Shown here one piece after another: positions 47,656 to 57,334 of a stretch of DNA of 64,000 nucleotides. The stretch lies in contig NZ_CP124750.1 in the NCBI RefSeq assembly GCF_029962605.1, forward strand, positions 4,278,001 to 4,342,000, given 5' to 3'. Source of the DNA: Serratia sarumanii (GTDB lineage Bacteria; Pseudomonadota; Gammaproteobacteria; Enterobacterales; Enterobacteriaceae). The stretch's first letter is position 1, and every line of letters begins with the position of its first letter. The notes beneath the pieces were generated by a model. That model made no database searches and was not told the origin of the DNA. It worked only from the letters and a program-made list of their open reading frames with translations. Position numbers and translations under genes: made by a program.

Positions 47656-48081
47656 CTAACAAACCGGAACCGCCATCGCTCCATGCGCCAAACAGTAGCG
47701 CAGCCAATCAGCAAGAAACTGGTTAATTTGATGCTTTTCGTCGCGTTGATGCAACTTTTTATTAGGATAATCATAACGCGCTTTAAAGCGATAGATCTGC
47801 TGACTGGAACACACTTCCGCAACCATGGCGTCATGGTACAGCCGCACCGTCATCGCGGGCAGGCTCCAGTAGCTGACCGCCGGAAAGATCTGCTCGATCT
47901 CCACCAGCGACGTGTAACGCGTGGACTCAACGATGGTCAAACGATAGCCGGCGCCGTTCACCTGATAAGTCACCGTTTCGCCCGCTTCGTCGTTGCGCGG
48001 CAGCAAGCGGCGCAATTGCGCGAAGTTGGTTTCGCACAATCTCATCATTTCGGGGAAATCAGGGGTATAGCGCTGTTTCAT
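47656..48081 (-). CDS. yqiB: DUF1249 protein YqiB
   Basis: The 141-residue protein of unknown function is highly conserved in gamma-proteobacteria: [20 protein letters not shown] at the start, [17 protein letters not shown], and [23 protein letters not shown] 48081 is chosen because it overlaps the nudF stop (TAATG) and matches the start of E. coli YqiB; four extra codons upstream are not conserved. It lies between nudF and cpdA and is presumably translated with them. Confidence 0.9.
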   Translation of the reverse strand: MKQRYTPDFPEMMRLCETNFAQLRRLLPRNDEAGETVTYQVNGAGYRLTIVESTRYTSLVEIEQIFPAVSYWSLPAMTVRLYHDAMVAEVCSSQQIYRFKARYDYPNKKLHQRDEKHQINQFLADWLRYCLAHGAMAVPVC

Positions 48082-48713
48082 TAGTTGGCCCACTCTTTTC
48101 TCAACGATTCATGGTGCAACGCCAGCCATTGCAATGCAATCACTGATGCGGCGTTATCGATCGCGCCCTCCTCCACCCAGCGGTAAGCCTGCTCGCGGCT
48201 GACCACGTGGACGCGGATATCTTCATGTTCTTCCGCCAGGCCGTGAATGCCCTCGGCGGTGCCGGCGTCCACCTCGCCGACCATGATCGACAGACGTTCA
48301 CTGGTGCCGCCGGGGCTGGCCAGGTAGCTCAGCACCGGCTTGCAGCGCCCGACCATCACGCCGGCCTCCTCCTGCGCTTCGCGGCGGCACACGTCCTCGA
48401 CGCTTTCGCCGGTCTCGATCATACCCGCCACCATTTCCAGCAGCCAGGGCGAATGGCTGGTATCAACCGCGGCGATGCGCAGTTGTTCAATCAGCACAAC
48501 CTCGTCGCGCACCGGATCGTAGGGCAGCAGCACCGCCGCATGGCCGCGTTCGAAAATTTCACGCGTGATTACAGGGCTCATTTCGCCATTGAACAACCGA
48601 TGGCGAAACCGGTATAAATTGAGTGAAAAAAAACCACGGTACAGCGTCTCGCGTGCAATAATTTCTACATCTTTTTTCTCGAAAGTAACGGGCGACGGCT
48701 GCGAACGGTTCAT
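48081..48713 (-). CDS. nudF: ADP-ribose pyrophosphatase
   Basis: NudF hydrolyses ADP-ribose to AMP and ribose-5-phosphate. The 210-residue protein contains a complete Nudix box, [22 protein letters not shown] (about residues 97-118: [10 protein letters not shown] pattern), inside an ADPRase-type frame with [10 protein letters not shown] before it and [11 protein letters not shown] after it. It is the first gene of the leftward nudF-yqiB-cpdA-yqiA operon and is divergent from tolC. Confidence 0.95.
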   Translation of the reverse strand: MNRSQPSPVTFEKKDVEIIARETLYRGFFSLNLYRFRHRLFNGEMSPVITREIFERGHAAVLLPYDPVRDEVVLIEQLRIAAVDTSHSPWLLEMVAGMIETGESVEDVCRREAQEEAGVMVGRCKPVLSYLASPGGTSERLSIMVGEVDAGTAEGIHGLAEEHEDIRVHVVSREQAYRWVEEGAIDNAASVIALQWLALHHESLRKEWAN

Positions 48714-49060
48714 GCGCGAATTCTCCTGCTTGAGTATGCCGATAAAATAATCGGTTTTGATGACAGAAACAGCGGGACTCTCCGCCGCGGCTTTATGTTA
48801 GGCTGTTTTCCGCCGCCGGATGCGGCACGTTTGTGCGCTCGCAGGTAATAGCGGGAAACAATCCGGATTGTCAGCCATAATATCAGCTGCAGTCGACCCG
48901 GGCAGTACGCCAAGGTAAATGGGCGGTCTGAAAGGTAAAAGTTACGTGAGATGGCACATTCAGCCACCTGATGCGTACCCCAGACTCTGCTAGAATCGGC
49001 AACTATTTCGTCTATCGTCAGCGCTAACATAGCAATATTGCTGCACAACAAGGAATGCAA
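48714..49060. other. nudF-tolC divergent promoter region
   Basis: 347 bp without a credible ORF. The GCAC-GTTT-GTGC palindrome near 48825 is noted but does not fit the marbox consensus well. GCTAGAATCG near 48990 is a possible tolC -10 region. Nothing else is recognised. Confidence 0.4.
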
Positions 49061-50578
49061 ATGAAGAAACTGCTCCCCCTTCTTATCGGACTGAGCCTGG
49101 GCGGCTTCAGTGCAATGAGCCAGGCAGAGAACCTGCTGCAGGTCTACAAACAGGCCAGGGAAAGTAACCCGGATCTGCGCAAAAGTGCTGCTGACCGCGA
49201 CGCCGCATTCGAAAAGATCAATGAAGCGCGCAGCCCGTTGCTGCCGCAGCTCGGTTTAACCGCAGGTTACGATTACACCAACGGTTATCGTGACAGCAAT
49301 GGCGTTAACAGCAACGTGACCAGCGGTTCGTTGGCGCTGACGCAAACTATTTTCGACATGTCGAAATGGCGCCAGCTGACGCTGCAGGAAAAGACCGCCG
49401 GCATCTCCGACGTCACCTTCCAGACCGCTGAGCAGTCGCTGATTCTCAACACCGCCACCGCCTACTTCAACGTGCTGAAGGCGATCGACACGCTGTCCTA
49501 TACCCAGGCGCAGAAAGATGCGGTATACCGCACGCTGGATCAAACCACCCAGCGCTTCAACGTGGGCCTGGTGGCGATCACCGACGTGCAGAACGCCCGC
49601 TCGAACTATGACACCGTGCTGGCGGCGGAAGTCTCCGCCCGCAACGATCTGGATAACGCGCTGGAAACGCTGCGCCAGGTGACCGGGGCCTTCTACCCGG
49701 AGCTGGCCTCGTTGAATACCGATCGCTTCAGTACCCAGCGCCCGGAAGCGGTGAACAACCTGCTGAAAGAAGCGGAAGCGCGCAACCTGAGCCTGCTGTC
49801 CGCCCGTCTGAGCCAGGACCTGGCGCGCGAGCAAATCCGCGCAGCCCAAACCGGCTATATGCCGACGATTGACGTCAGCGCATCAACCGGCATCAGCAAT
49901 ACCAAATACAACGGCTCCAACACCGGCGGCGCGAATGCCGCACGCTACAGCGACTCCGATGCGGGCCAAAATAAGGTCGGCATCAGCTTCAACCTGCCGC
50001 TGTACAGCGGCGGCGCGACCAACTCACAGGTCAAGCAAGCGCAGTACGGCTTCGTCGGCGCCAGCGAGCAGTTGGAAAGCTCACACCGCAGCGTGGTGCA
50101 GACCGTGCGTTCGTCGTTCAACAACGTTAACGCCTCGATCAGCAGCATCAACGCCTACAAACAGGCGGTGATCTCCGCGCAAAGCTCCCTGGACGCGATG
50201 GAAGCCGGTTATCAGGTCGGTACCCGCACCATCGTCGACGTGCTGGACGCCACCACCACGCTGTATAACGCCAAACGTCAGCTGTCCGACGCGCGTTATA
50301 CCTATCTGATCAACCAGTTGAACATCAAGTCGGCGCTCGGCACGCTGAACCAGAACGATTTGCTGCTGCTGAACGGCGCGTTGGGCAAACCGGTGTCGAC
50401 CGCACCTGACGCCGTGGCGCCGCAGAATCGCGCGCAGGACGCCTATGCAGACGGCTATCAGGACAATGCGCCGATGCAGCAAACCGCGGCGCCGGTACCG
50501 GCGGCCACTCGCGCATCCGCGCCGGCCGCGGCCACCAGCCAACCGGCTCGCAACAGCGGCAACCCATTCCGCAACTGA
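49061..50578 (+). CDS. tolC: outer-membrane efflux channel TolC
   Basis: TolC is the trimeric outer-membrane tunnel for RND and type I export systems, including the Serratia haem-binding and protease exporters. The 505-residue protein has a signal peptide (MKKLLPLLIGLSLGGFSAMSQA), then the two repeats of the OEP fold: ENLLQVYKQARESNPDLRKS in the first, and RYSDSDAGQNKVGISFNLPLYSGG with QVGTRTIVDVLDATTTLYNAKRQ in the second. The tail is Ala/Pro/Gln-rich. ATG 49061 is preferred to 49055 because AAGGA is six bases before it. A strong terminator follows. Confidence 0.96.
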   Translation: MKKLLPLLIGLSLGGFSAMSQAENLLQVYKQARESNPDLRKSAADRDAAFEKINEARSPLLPQLGLTAGYDYTNGYRDSNGVNSNVTSGSLALTQTIFDMSKWRQLTLQEKTAGISDVTFQTAEQSLILNTATAYFNVLKAIDTLSYTQAQKDAVYRTLDQTTQRFNVGLVAITDVQNARSNYDTVLAAEVSARNDLDNALETLRQVTGAFYPELASLNTDRFSTQRPEAVNNLLKEAEARNLSLLSARLSQDLAREQIRAAQTGYMPTIDVSASTGISNTKYNGSNTGGANAARYSDSDAGQNKVGISFNLPLYSGGATNSQVKQAQYGFVGASEQLESSHRSVVQTVRSSFNNVNASISSINAYKQAVISAQSSLDAMEAGYQVGTRTIVDVLDATTTLYNAKRQLSDARYTYLINQLNIKSALGTLNQNDLLLLNGALGKPVSTAPDAVAPQNRAQDAYADGYQDNAPMQQTAAPVPAATRASAPAAATSQPARNSGNPFRN

Positions 50579-50597
50579 TGCGCGCACATTGATAAAC

Positions 50598-50632
50598 ACG
50601 GGGTTCGGCCTGCGCCGCGCCCCGTTTTTTTT
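50598..50632 (+). terminator. tolC terminator
   Basis: ACGGGG and CCCCGT enclose a GC-rich loop and are followed by eight T residues. It isolates tolC from dhaR. Confidence 0.85.
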
Positions 50633-50728
50633 GCCTCGATTTCACCACTTCTGCCCGCCGTCTCACAGCCGCCGCCACGTCAGGTGGTATCATCGTCACT
50701 CTCGTTTTCGCAGTCTGGATGAGGTTCG

Positions 50729-52678
50729 ATGGACAACGATTCACGCTGGCAACGGCTGATTAACGACGGCGAACTGCCGCCGCCGCTGCGCCCGGCACAG
50801 GCGGTTTACGCCTCCTGGCTGCGCTGCCGCAGCCTGATGCAGCCCGACGTCTGGCAAGCACCGCACCGCGCTCAGGGCGCCACCTTCGAATCGATTTGCC
50901 GCCGCAAGAACGATCTGCTGACGCTCGGCCAGGCGGCGCTGGAAGACGCCTGCGAGTACATGGAGCCACGTCGTTGTCTGTTGATGATCCTCGACGAGAG
51001 CGGCTGCATGCTGTGGCGCTGCGGCGACGCCCAAACCTGGGAGCATTTACAGCAACTGGGGTTCGCCCCCGGCGCTTACTGGGCCGAAGGGCAGATCGGC
51101 ACCAATGCCCCGGCGCTGGCGGCAACGGAAGGCCACCCGGTGCGGGTGAGCGGCGGGGAGCACGTGCGCCGGGCGCTGCACGGCTGGTCGTTCTGCGCTA
51201 CGCCGGTCTACGACAACAGCGGCCGCCAGCGCGGTTCGATCGCGCTGGGCTGCCTGCTGGCCGACTGCGCCGCCGGCGATCTGTCGCTGACGCTGGCCAT
51301 CGCTCGCGAAATCGGCAATTCGCTGAACGCCGACGGCCTGCTGGCGGAATCCAACCGCCATCTTAACCAGCTTTACGGCCTGCTGGACGGCGTGGACGAC
51401 GGCGTGATGGCCTGGGATCACCGTGGCTACCTGCAATATATCAACCAGCGCGCCGCCGCCCTGCTGAAGCTGGACGAGCAGCAGAGCCAGGGCAAACCGC
51501 TGGCGCAGCTGCTGACGCTGCCCGCCCTGCTCAAGCGCGCCATCGCCGACCGGCAGCCGCTGCAACACGTCGAAGTCACCTTCGAAAGCCAGCGGCAGTT
51601 TATCGCTGCCTTGCTGACGCTCAAGCCGATTTTCGACGGCGATCGCTGCAGTTTCATCGCCCTGCTGCACCCGCTCGAGCGGCTGCGCCAGTATGTCAGC
51701 AGCCAGTTGGGGCGCGTCAGCCACAGCTTCGAGCAAATGCCCTCCGCCTCGCTGGATATGCGGCGGCTGATCCGTTACGGGCAGCAGGCGGCCAAGGGCC
51801 AGCATCCAATCCTGCTGCGCGGGGAGGAAGGGGTCGGCAAAGAGCTGCTCAGCCAGGCTATCCACAACGCCGGCGAACGCGCCGCCGGGCCGTATATCGC
51901 CCTCAACTGCCAGCTGTTGCCGCAGGCACAGGGGCTGCGTGAACTGCTGGGCAGCGACGCCAGCGAAGAAGAGGCGGGCCAGCTGAGCAAATTCGAATTG
52001 GCCAACGGCGGCACGCTGTATCTCGAACAGATCGAATACCTGCCGGCGGAGATGCAGTCGGCGTTGCTGCAGGTGCTGAAAACCGGCGTGGTGATCCGCC
52101 TCAATTCCAGCCGAGTGATCCCCGTCGATGTGCGGGTGATCGCCGGCAGCGCCGCCGATCTGCCGCTGCTGGTGCAACAAAACCGCTTCCGCCGCCAGCT
52201 GTTTTACAGCCTGCAAGCCTTCGAGATCCAGATCCCGCCGCTGCGCCAGCGGCTGAGCGATATTCCGCTGCTGGTCAAACACCATCTGCGCGCGCTGGAG
52301 CAACACTTTCAGTGTCGCTTTCGGGTGGATGACGAAGTGATGGCCCAACTGGCGCTCTACCTGTGGCCGGGCAACGATTTGGAACTGAAAGGGGTGGTGG
52401 AGCGCGCGGCGATGATTTGCCACGGCCACCACATCCAGTTAGCAGATTTGCCGGCACACCTGCTCGGCCAGCCGTCGCTGCTGGAGAGCGATCCGCAGCC
52501 CGGCGCGCCGCTGTTGACGCTGACGGACATGGAGCGCCAGGCGATCCTGCGCGCGGCGACCGTCAGCCGTGGTCAGTTGACGGAGATGGCGCAGCTGCTG
52601 GGCATCGGCCGCACCACCCTGTGGCGGAAGATCAAACAGCATGGGATCGACATCCGCCAGTTCAAGCTGCGCGCCTAG
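50729..52678 (+). CDS. dhaR: dihydroxyacetone operon activator DhaR
   Basis: DhaR activates dhaKLM when bound by DhaL-ADP and is antagonised by DhaK. The 649-residue protein has a GAF-like N-terminus (about 60-190), a PAS domain (about 205-310), an AAA+ domain (about 325-560: RGEEGVGKELLSQAIH as Walker A, ELANGGTLYLEQIEYL around Walker B) and a Fis-type helix-turn-helix (RGQLTEMAQLLGIGRTTLWRKIKQHGI). The GAFTGA loop that contacts sigma-54 is missing; the region reads ELLGSDASEEEAG. This agrees with E. coli DhaR acting at a sigma-70 promoter. Its stop shares CTAG with the converging dhaM stop. Confidence 0.92.
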   Translation: MDNDSRWQRLINDGELPPPLRPAQAVYASWLRCRSLMQPDVWQAPHRAQGATFESICRRKNDLLTLGQAALEDACEYMEPRRCLLMILDESGCMLWRCGDAQTWEHLQQLGFAPGAYWAEGQIGTNAPALAATEGHPVRVSGGEHVRRALHGWSFCATPVYDNSGRQRGSIALGCLLADCAAGDLSLTLAIAREIGNSLNADGLLAESNRHLNQLYGLLDGVDDGVMAWDHRGYLQYINQRAAALLKLDEQQSQGKPLAQLLTLPALLKRAIADRQPLQHVEVTFESQRQFIAALLTLKPIFDGDRCSFIALLHPLERLRQYVSSQLGRVSHSFEQMPSASLDMRRLIRYGQQAAKGQHPILLRGEEGVGKELLSQAIHNAGERAAGPYIALNCQLLPQAQGLRELLGSDASEEEAGQLSKFELANGGTLYLEQIEYLPAEMQSALLQVLKTGVVIRLNSSRVIPVDVRVIAGSAADLPLLVQQNRFRRQLFYSLQAFEIQIPPLRQRLSDIPLLVKHHLRALEQHFQCRFRVDDEVMAQLALYLWPGNDLELKGVVERAAMICHGHHIQLADLPAHLLGQPSLLESDPQPGAPLLTLTDMERQAILRAATVSRGQLTEMAQLLGIGRTTLWRKIKQHGIDIRQFKLRA

Positions 52679-54105
52679 TGGCTGAGCTGCAACACCCCGC
52701 GCGCGGCGTCCAGCATCGCCTTTTGCCCGCTGCGGGTTTTGCTCAGGCAATCCTGCATGCCGACCACCATCGGAATGCCCATCGCCTTCGCCAGAATGGC
52801 GCTGTGCGACAGGGCATTGCCACCGCTCAGGCAGATGCCGAGCACCAGCCGCCTGTCGAGCATCACCACCTCAGAAGGCATCAGCTCGTCCATCACCAGT
52901 ATCGACGGCTCTGCCAGCGCGATGGCCGGCAGCGGCAGCCCCTGCAGATGGCACAGCGTGCGGCGCAGCATGTCGCGCACGTCCAGTTCACGCGCCCGCA
53001 TGTAGTCGTCATCCAGCTCGCGGTACTCTTCGGCGATCGCTTCCAGCACCTGCCGCCAGGCCTGTTCGGCACTGCACAACTGCTGCGCGATGCGGGTGTA
53101 CGCCGCCTGCTGCAGATCCGGATCGTCCAGCAGCATGCTGTGGGCGCCGAAGATCGCCGCCTGCGGCTTGCCGATCAGCGTGCCGGTGCGTTCCGCCAGC
53201 CGGTTCAGATCGCTCAGGGTGTGCTGCAGCGCCTCACGCAGGCGTTGCTGTTCGCCCAACACCTCGTCCGCGCCAATCCGTCGATCGGCGGTTGGCGGCC
53301 AGAAGCTGTGGGCCTGGAACACCGGCCCGCTGGTGACGCTTTCCGCCACCGGGATACCGTGCAGCGAAGGCTGCTGCCGCTCGGAAACCGTCTCGCCGAA
53401 ATGCTGTTCCGCCAGCGCGTTGAACGCCGCCAGCGCCTCGTCCGCCTGCGCGCCGTCGGCGATCAGGCGAATAGTATCGCCGTGGCGCACCTGCAGCAGC
53501 GCCAGCTGATTGAGGCTGCGCGGATCGACGCACTGCCCCTGCTTTTCCAGCACCAGCTCGGCCTTGAACGGCGCCAGCGTCTCGACCAGCCGCGCCGCCG
53601 GGCGCGCGTGCAGCCCGTGCGGGTTCTGCACCGTCCAGGTTGCGCTTTTGCCCTGCGCCAGCGGCAAAGCCGCGCTTTTCGCGGCCGGCGAGCCTTCGCC
53701 CAGCTGCGCCTGTTTGGCCTGCAGCGCGCCCTGCGCCTCCGCCACCACCTGCTCCAGCGAGGCACCGGAGTTGGCGGCCACCACCGCCGCCAGCGTGCCT
53801 TCGACCAGCGGCGCCGCACACAGCCGCACTTTGACAGCCACGTACGGGTCCAGCAGATCGAGCGCGGTTTCGGCACTGAGCAGCGCGCTGCCCAAATCCA
53901 TCAGCACCAGAACGCCGTCACCGTCGGCGACCGCTTCGATCGCCTCCATCACTTTGACCGCGTCGGTGCCGATCGGGTGCTGCTCGTCATCCACGCCCGC
54001 CGCCAGCGCCAGCTTGCAACCGTCGCCGCGCATCATCTGCCGCGCCAACTGCTCAACGCCACGCGCCAGCAACGCGCTGTGCGAAACCACCACGATATTA
54101 ATCAT
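52675..54105 (-). CDS. dhaM: PTS-dependent dihydroxyacetone kinase phosphotransferase subunit
   Basis: DhaM relays phosphate from PEP via EI and HPr to DhaL-bound ADP. The 476-residue protein joins three domains. An EIIA-mannose-like domain (1-125) carries the active His9 in VVVSHSALLARG. An HPr domain (about 155-240) carries His166 in NPHGLHARPAA. A truncated EI N-terminal domain (about 255-476) carries His434 in SGGNALSHSAILAKAMG. All three active histidines are present. E. coli DhaM has the same layout (472). ATG 54105 begins the conserved INIVVVSHS. It is last in gldA-dhaK-dhaL-dhaM. Confidence 0.95.
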   Translation of the reverse strand: MINIVVVSHSALLARGVEQLARQMMRGDGCKLALAAGVDDEQHPIGTDAVKVMEAIEAVADGDGVLVLMDLGSALLSAETALDLLDPYVAVKVRLCAAPLVEGTLAAVVAANSGASLEQVVAEAQGALQAKQAQLGEGSPAAKSAALPLAQGKSATWTVQNPHGLHARPAARLVETLAPFKAELVLEKQGQCVDPRSLNQLALLQVRHGDTIRLIADGAQADEALAAFNALAEQHFGETVSERQQPSLHGIPVAESVTSGPVFQAHSFWPPTADRRIGADEVLGEQQRLREALQHTLSDLNRLAERTGTLIGKPQAAIFGAHSMLLDDPDLQQAAYTRIAQQLCSAEQAWRQVLEAIAEEYRELDDDYMRARELDVRDMLRRTLCHLQGLPLPAIALAEPSILVMDELMPSEVVMLDRRLVLGICLSGGNALSHSAILAKAMGIPMVVGMQDCLSKTRSGQKAMLDAARGVLQLSH

Positions 54106-54116
54106 CTCGCCTCCTG

Positions 54117-54749
54117 CTAGCTGCCGGCGACCTCGGCCAGCGTTTTCATCATCAACATCACCGAAGTGGCGCCGGGATCCTGGTGGCCGATGCTGCGCTC
54201 GCCCAGGTAACTGGCCCGCCCCTTGCGCGCCTGCATGGTAATGGTGCTCTCCACCGCCCGCTCGGCGCTGTCGGCGGCGCGCTGCAGCGCCTCCGCCACG
54301 CTCAGGTTCTGCTGCGCGGACTGCCCGAGGCTTTCCACCACCGGCCACCAGACGTCGCACATGGTCTTGTCGCCCGGCTCCGCCTTACCGCGCATCACCA
54401 CGCCTTCAACCCCCTCTTGCATCATTTGATGCAGCTCCGCCAGATCCAGGCTTTGCTTGGCGTTCGCCGCCTGCGCCGCGCGGATGAAGAAGGTGCCGAA
54501 CAGCGGGCCGCTGGCGCCGCCCACGCTCGACAGCAGCGTCATGCCGGTGTTTTTCAGAATGAAACCGATATCTTTGTCCGCCACCGACGGCAGCTTTTCC
54601 ACCACCTTGTTGAAACCGCGATTCATGTTCAAACCGTGGTCGGCATCGCCGATCTCGGTGTCCAGCCGGGTCAGAAAATCGCGCTCCCGGCTGAACACCT
54701 CGCCGCAACGCATCAGCCAATCGACAACCTGTTGTTTGGTCAACGCCAT
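54117..54749 (-). CDS. dhaL: dihydroxyacetone kinase ADP-binding subunit
   Basis: DhaL holds ADP/ATP as a bound coenzyme and passes the phosphate to dihydroxyacetone on DhaK. The 210-residue all-helical protein has the magnesium-binding LDTEIGDADHGLNMNRGF near 29-46 with three Asp residues, TLLSSVGGASGPLFG near 78 and the C-terminal GERSIGHQDPGATSVML. It lies 9 bp after dhaK and 11 bp before dhaM. Confidence 0.95.
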   Translation of the reverse strand: MALTKQQVVDWLMRCGEVFSRERDFLTRLDTEIGDADHGLNMNRGFNKVVEKLPSVADKDIGFILKNTGMTLLSSVGGASGPLFGTFFIRAAQAANAKQSLDLAELHQMMQEGVEGVVMRGKAEPGDKTMCDVWWPVVESLGQSAQQNLSVAEALQRAADSAERAVESTITMQARKGRASYLGERSIGHQDPGATSVMLMMKTLAEVAGS

Positions 54750-54758
54750 GATTCCTCC

Positions 54759-55829
54759 TCAGCAACCCCAACGCAGCGCAGGCGTTTTCACCGGCGCATC
54801 CCACAAGGACAACAGCTCGTCGTCCACGTTCAACAGCGTGATGGACACGCCCTGCATATCGAGCGAAGTGCAGTAAGAGCCCACCAGATTGCGCTCAATG
54901 ATGATGCCCGCCTCGGCGCAGCGCTCCGCCAGCCGATGGTATACGCCGTACAGCTCCGACAGTGGCGTGGCGCCCAGGTTGTTGACCAGCGCGATCGCTC
55001 GATCGCCGCGCGTCAACGGCTGCTTGGTCTGCATCTCGTCGCGCCACTCGCCCTGCTGACGATCCCAGACGCGGATCGTGCGCTGATAGTGGCCGTGGTC
55101 GATCAGCGTATGGAACATGTCGTCCACCGCCGCGTTGAGCGTGGTGAACGGACGGCGCGCAATGCCCGGCTCGCCGTGAATGCCGACGCCGAACTCCATT
55201 TCGTTCTCCGCCAGGGTAAACGACGGCTTGCCGGCGGCCGGCACGGTGCAAGCCCCCAGCGCGATGCCGATTGAGTGCCCGTGGTTGTTGATGCGATGCC
55301 CTAACGTCACCACGCTGTCCAGATCGTCGCCGCGCGCCGCGGCGGCGCCCAGCAGTTTCTCCATCAGCACGGTGTTAGCCACCCCGCGCCGCCCGGCGGT
55401 AAACAGGCTGTCTTTGACCGCCACGTCGTCATCCACCAGCACCGTCGCCACCGCGACGCCGCTGTCGTGCAGCAGCTCGGTGGCGGTTTCGAAGTTGAGC
55501 ACGTCGCCGGTGTAGTTCTTGATCAGCAGCAGCACCCCGGCGCCGCCGTCGATCGCCTGGCCGCACTCGTACATTTTATCCGGCGTCGGCGAGGTGAAAA
55601 TCTCGCCCGGACAGGCGCCGTCGAGCATCCCTTCGCCGACGAAACCGCAGTGCATCGGCTCATGGCCGCTGCCGCCGCCGGACAGGATCGCCACCTTGCC
55701 CGCCACCGGCGCGTCGGCGCGGGTCACGAACAGCGGATCCGCGTGCACCAGCAGCTCGGGATGGGCCTCCGCCAGCCCCTGCAACTGCTCTTCCAACACC
55801 GACTCGACCTGATTAATCAGTTTTTTCAC
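54759..55829 (-). CDS. dhaK: dihydroxyacetone kinase substrate-binding subunit
   Basis: DhaK binds dihydroxyacetone covalently as a hemiaminal and presents it for phosphorylation; it also co-represses DhaR. The 356-residue protein, the same length as in E. coli, has the substrate loop LSGGGSGHEPMH near 49-60, IKNYTGDVLNFE near 103-114 and the substrate-bonding His218 in VGIHGEPGIARR. The start is GTG 55829, which gives the conserved MKKLINQVESVL. The open frame upstream is not conserved. It lies downstream of gldA. Confidence 0.95.
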   Translation of the reverse strand: MKKLINQVESVLEEQLQGLAEAHPELLVHADPLFVTRADAPVAGKVAILSGGGSGHEPMHCGFVGEGMLDGACPGEIFTSPTPDKMYECGQAIDGGAGVLLLIKNYTGDVLNFETATELLHDSGVAVATVLVDDDVAVKDSLFTAGRRGVANTVLMEKLLGAAAARGDDLDSVVTLGHRINNHGHSIGIALGACTVPAAGKPSFTLAENEMEFGVGIHGEPGIARRPFTTLNAAVDDMFHTLIDHGHYQRTIRVWDRQQGEWRDEMQTKQPLTRGDRAIALVNNLGATPLSELYGVYHRLAERCAEAGIIIERNLVGSYCTSLDMQGVSITLLNVDDELLSLWDAPVKTPALRWGC

Positions 55830-55880
55830 GATGGTTTCCTCTGTAAGAACAGGGGCGCGGCGCACCGCGCCCCAACGATA

Positions 55881-56981
55881 TCAATGACGCTGCAGCCAGG
55901 CGGCGCCCAGCCGATCCGCAGTCAGGATCGCCGCCTGCACGCCCGCGGGTGTAACCTTGAACGGCATGTTGTGAATGGTTTCGCCGGCTGCGCAGCTGGC
56001 TTCGGCCACCGCCATCATCTTCGCCGCCGCATCGCCGGTGACGCCCATCTGCGCCAGCGTGATCGGCAGGCCGATGCCATGACAAAACGCCAGCACGGTT
56101 TCAATCTGCGCCATCGGGCTGTTCTGCAGTACCAGCTGCGCCAGGGTGCCGAACGCCACTTTCTCGCCGTGATACAGGTGGTGGCACTCTTCGAGCACGG
56201 TAAAACCGTTGTGAATGGCGTGCGCCGCCGCCAGCCCACTGCTCTCGAAGCCGATGCCGCTCAGATAGGTATTGGCCTCAATGATGCGTTCCACCGCTTC
56301 CGTCACCACGCCGGCCTCGACCGCCAGTTTGGCTTTCACCCCTTCCGCCAGCAGCGTGTCATAACACAGCCGCGCCAGGCTGAGCGCCGCCAGCGTCGAT
56401 TTGCCGCCGGCCATGCTGGTGGCCTGGGCGTCGAAGCAGGCCTGCGCCTCGAAATAGGTGGAAAGCGCGTCGCCCATGCCGGCCACCAGCAGACGCACCG
56501 GCGCTTTGGCGATGATGGCGCTGTCCATCACCACCATGTCCGGGTTGCGCGGGTAAATCAGGTACTCGGCGAATTCGCCCTGTTCGGTGTAGAGAACCGA
56601 CAGCGCGCTGGTCGGCGCATCGGTGGAGGCGATGGTGGGAATGAGCACCACCGGCAGCTGTTGGTAGTGCGCCACGGCCTTGGCGGTGTCGAGCGTCTTG
56701 CCGCCGCCGACGCCGATCACGCCGCGGCAGCCGTGAGCCTGCAGCTCATGGCCGAGCCGGTCTATCTCCTTGCGGCAGCATTCGCCGTTGAAGCGCGCCG
56801 CATGATGTTTCACGCCGTGCTGCTGCAGGCTGCCCATTAGGGTGTCGCCCGCCAGCTGCATCACGAAGTCGTCGGCGATCACCAGGTAATGATCGGCGAG
56901 GGATTTGGCGTATTCGCCGACGGCGGCCAGCGCATTGGCGCCCTGAATATATTTGCCTGGTGACTGGATGATTCTCAACAT
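55881..56981 (-). CDS. gldA: NAD-dependent glycerol dehydrogenase
   Basis: GldA oxidises glycerol to dihydroxyacetone, the substrate of DhaKLM. The 366-residue group III metal-dependent dehydrogenase has [16 protein letters not shown] near 88-103 for [18 protein letters not shown] near 117-131, and zinc ligands in [10 protein letters not shown] and [10 protein letters not shown]. As the first gene of the leftward gldA-dhaK-dhaL-dhaM operon it links glycerol use to PTS-dependent phosphorylation. It could also be named dhaD by analogy with other Enterobacterales. Confidence 0.93.
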   Translation of the reverse strand: MLRIIQSPGKYIQGANALAAVGEYAKSLADHYLVIADDFVMQLAGDTLMGSLQQHGVKHHAARFNGECCRKEIDRLGHELQAHGCRGVIGVGGGKTLDTAKAVAHYQQLPVVLIPTIASTDAPTSALSVLYTEQGEFAEYLIYPRNPDMVVMDSAIIAKAPVRLLVAGMGDALSTYFEAQACFDAQATSMAGGKSTLAALSLARLCYDTLLAEGVKAKLAVEAGVVTEAVERIIEANTYLSGIGFESSGLAAAHAIHNGFTVLEECHHLYHGEKVAFGTLAQLVLQNSPMAQIETVLAFCHGIGLPITLAQMGVTGDAAAKMMAVAEASCAAGETIHNMPFKVTPAGVQAAILTADRLGAAWLQRH

Positions 56982-57115
56982 AACCGGATCCTTGTAGGGA
57001 GTTGGCGATGGTAACGTTCAGATATCAGGTGATGACGCGCCGACTTCGCCGCCGGCTTGTTGTTGTGCTTCGACTATGAGCGCCCGCCGCCCGCCTGGCG
57101 AGCCTCGCGATTTTT

Positions 57116-57132
57116 GTTCCATTATGGAACAT
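57116..57132. promoter_or_regulatory. perfect palindrome upstream of gldA-dhaKLM
   Basis: TGTTCCAT-T-ATGGAACA is a perfect 8-1-8 dyad, about 135 bp upstream of the gldA ATG and about 200 bp before ygiB. It is the strongest dyad in the 353-bp gap and a candidate activator or repressor site for the dha operon. The regulator that binds it is not known from sequence. Confidence 0.55.
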
Positions 57133-57334
57133 CATCATAGCGACAACGTTTCATGATGAAACGCCAACGCGCGTTTTTTCGCCGCGAAAGCGAACTGGCG
57201 CACACCCCAACGTATAACTGCGTAAAGAGTCGATTCTGCGGGCGTTTCAGCTTTAATTTTGACCATGTTTCCCCTATCCTTAGCGCCACTACTGGGAAAG
57301 GGCGAAAACAGCCCGCATGATGGGATTGATAACG

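Noticed and set aside
48822..48838. possible marbox upstream of tolC
   Set aside because: The GCAC core is present, but the second half does not match RYYAAAY; better seen as a chance palindrome.
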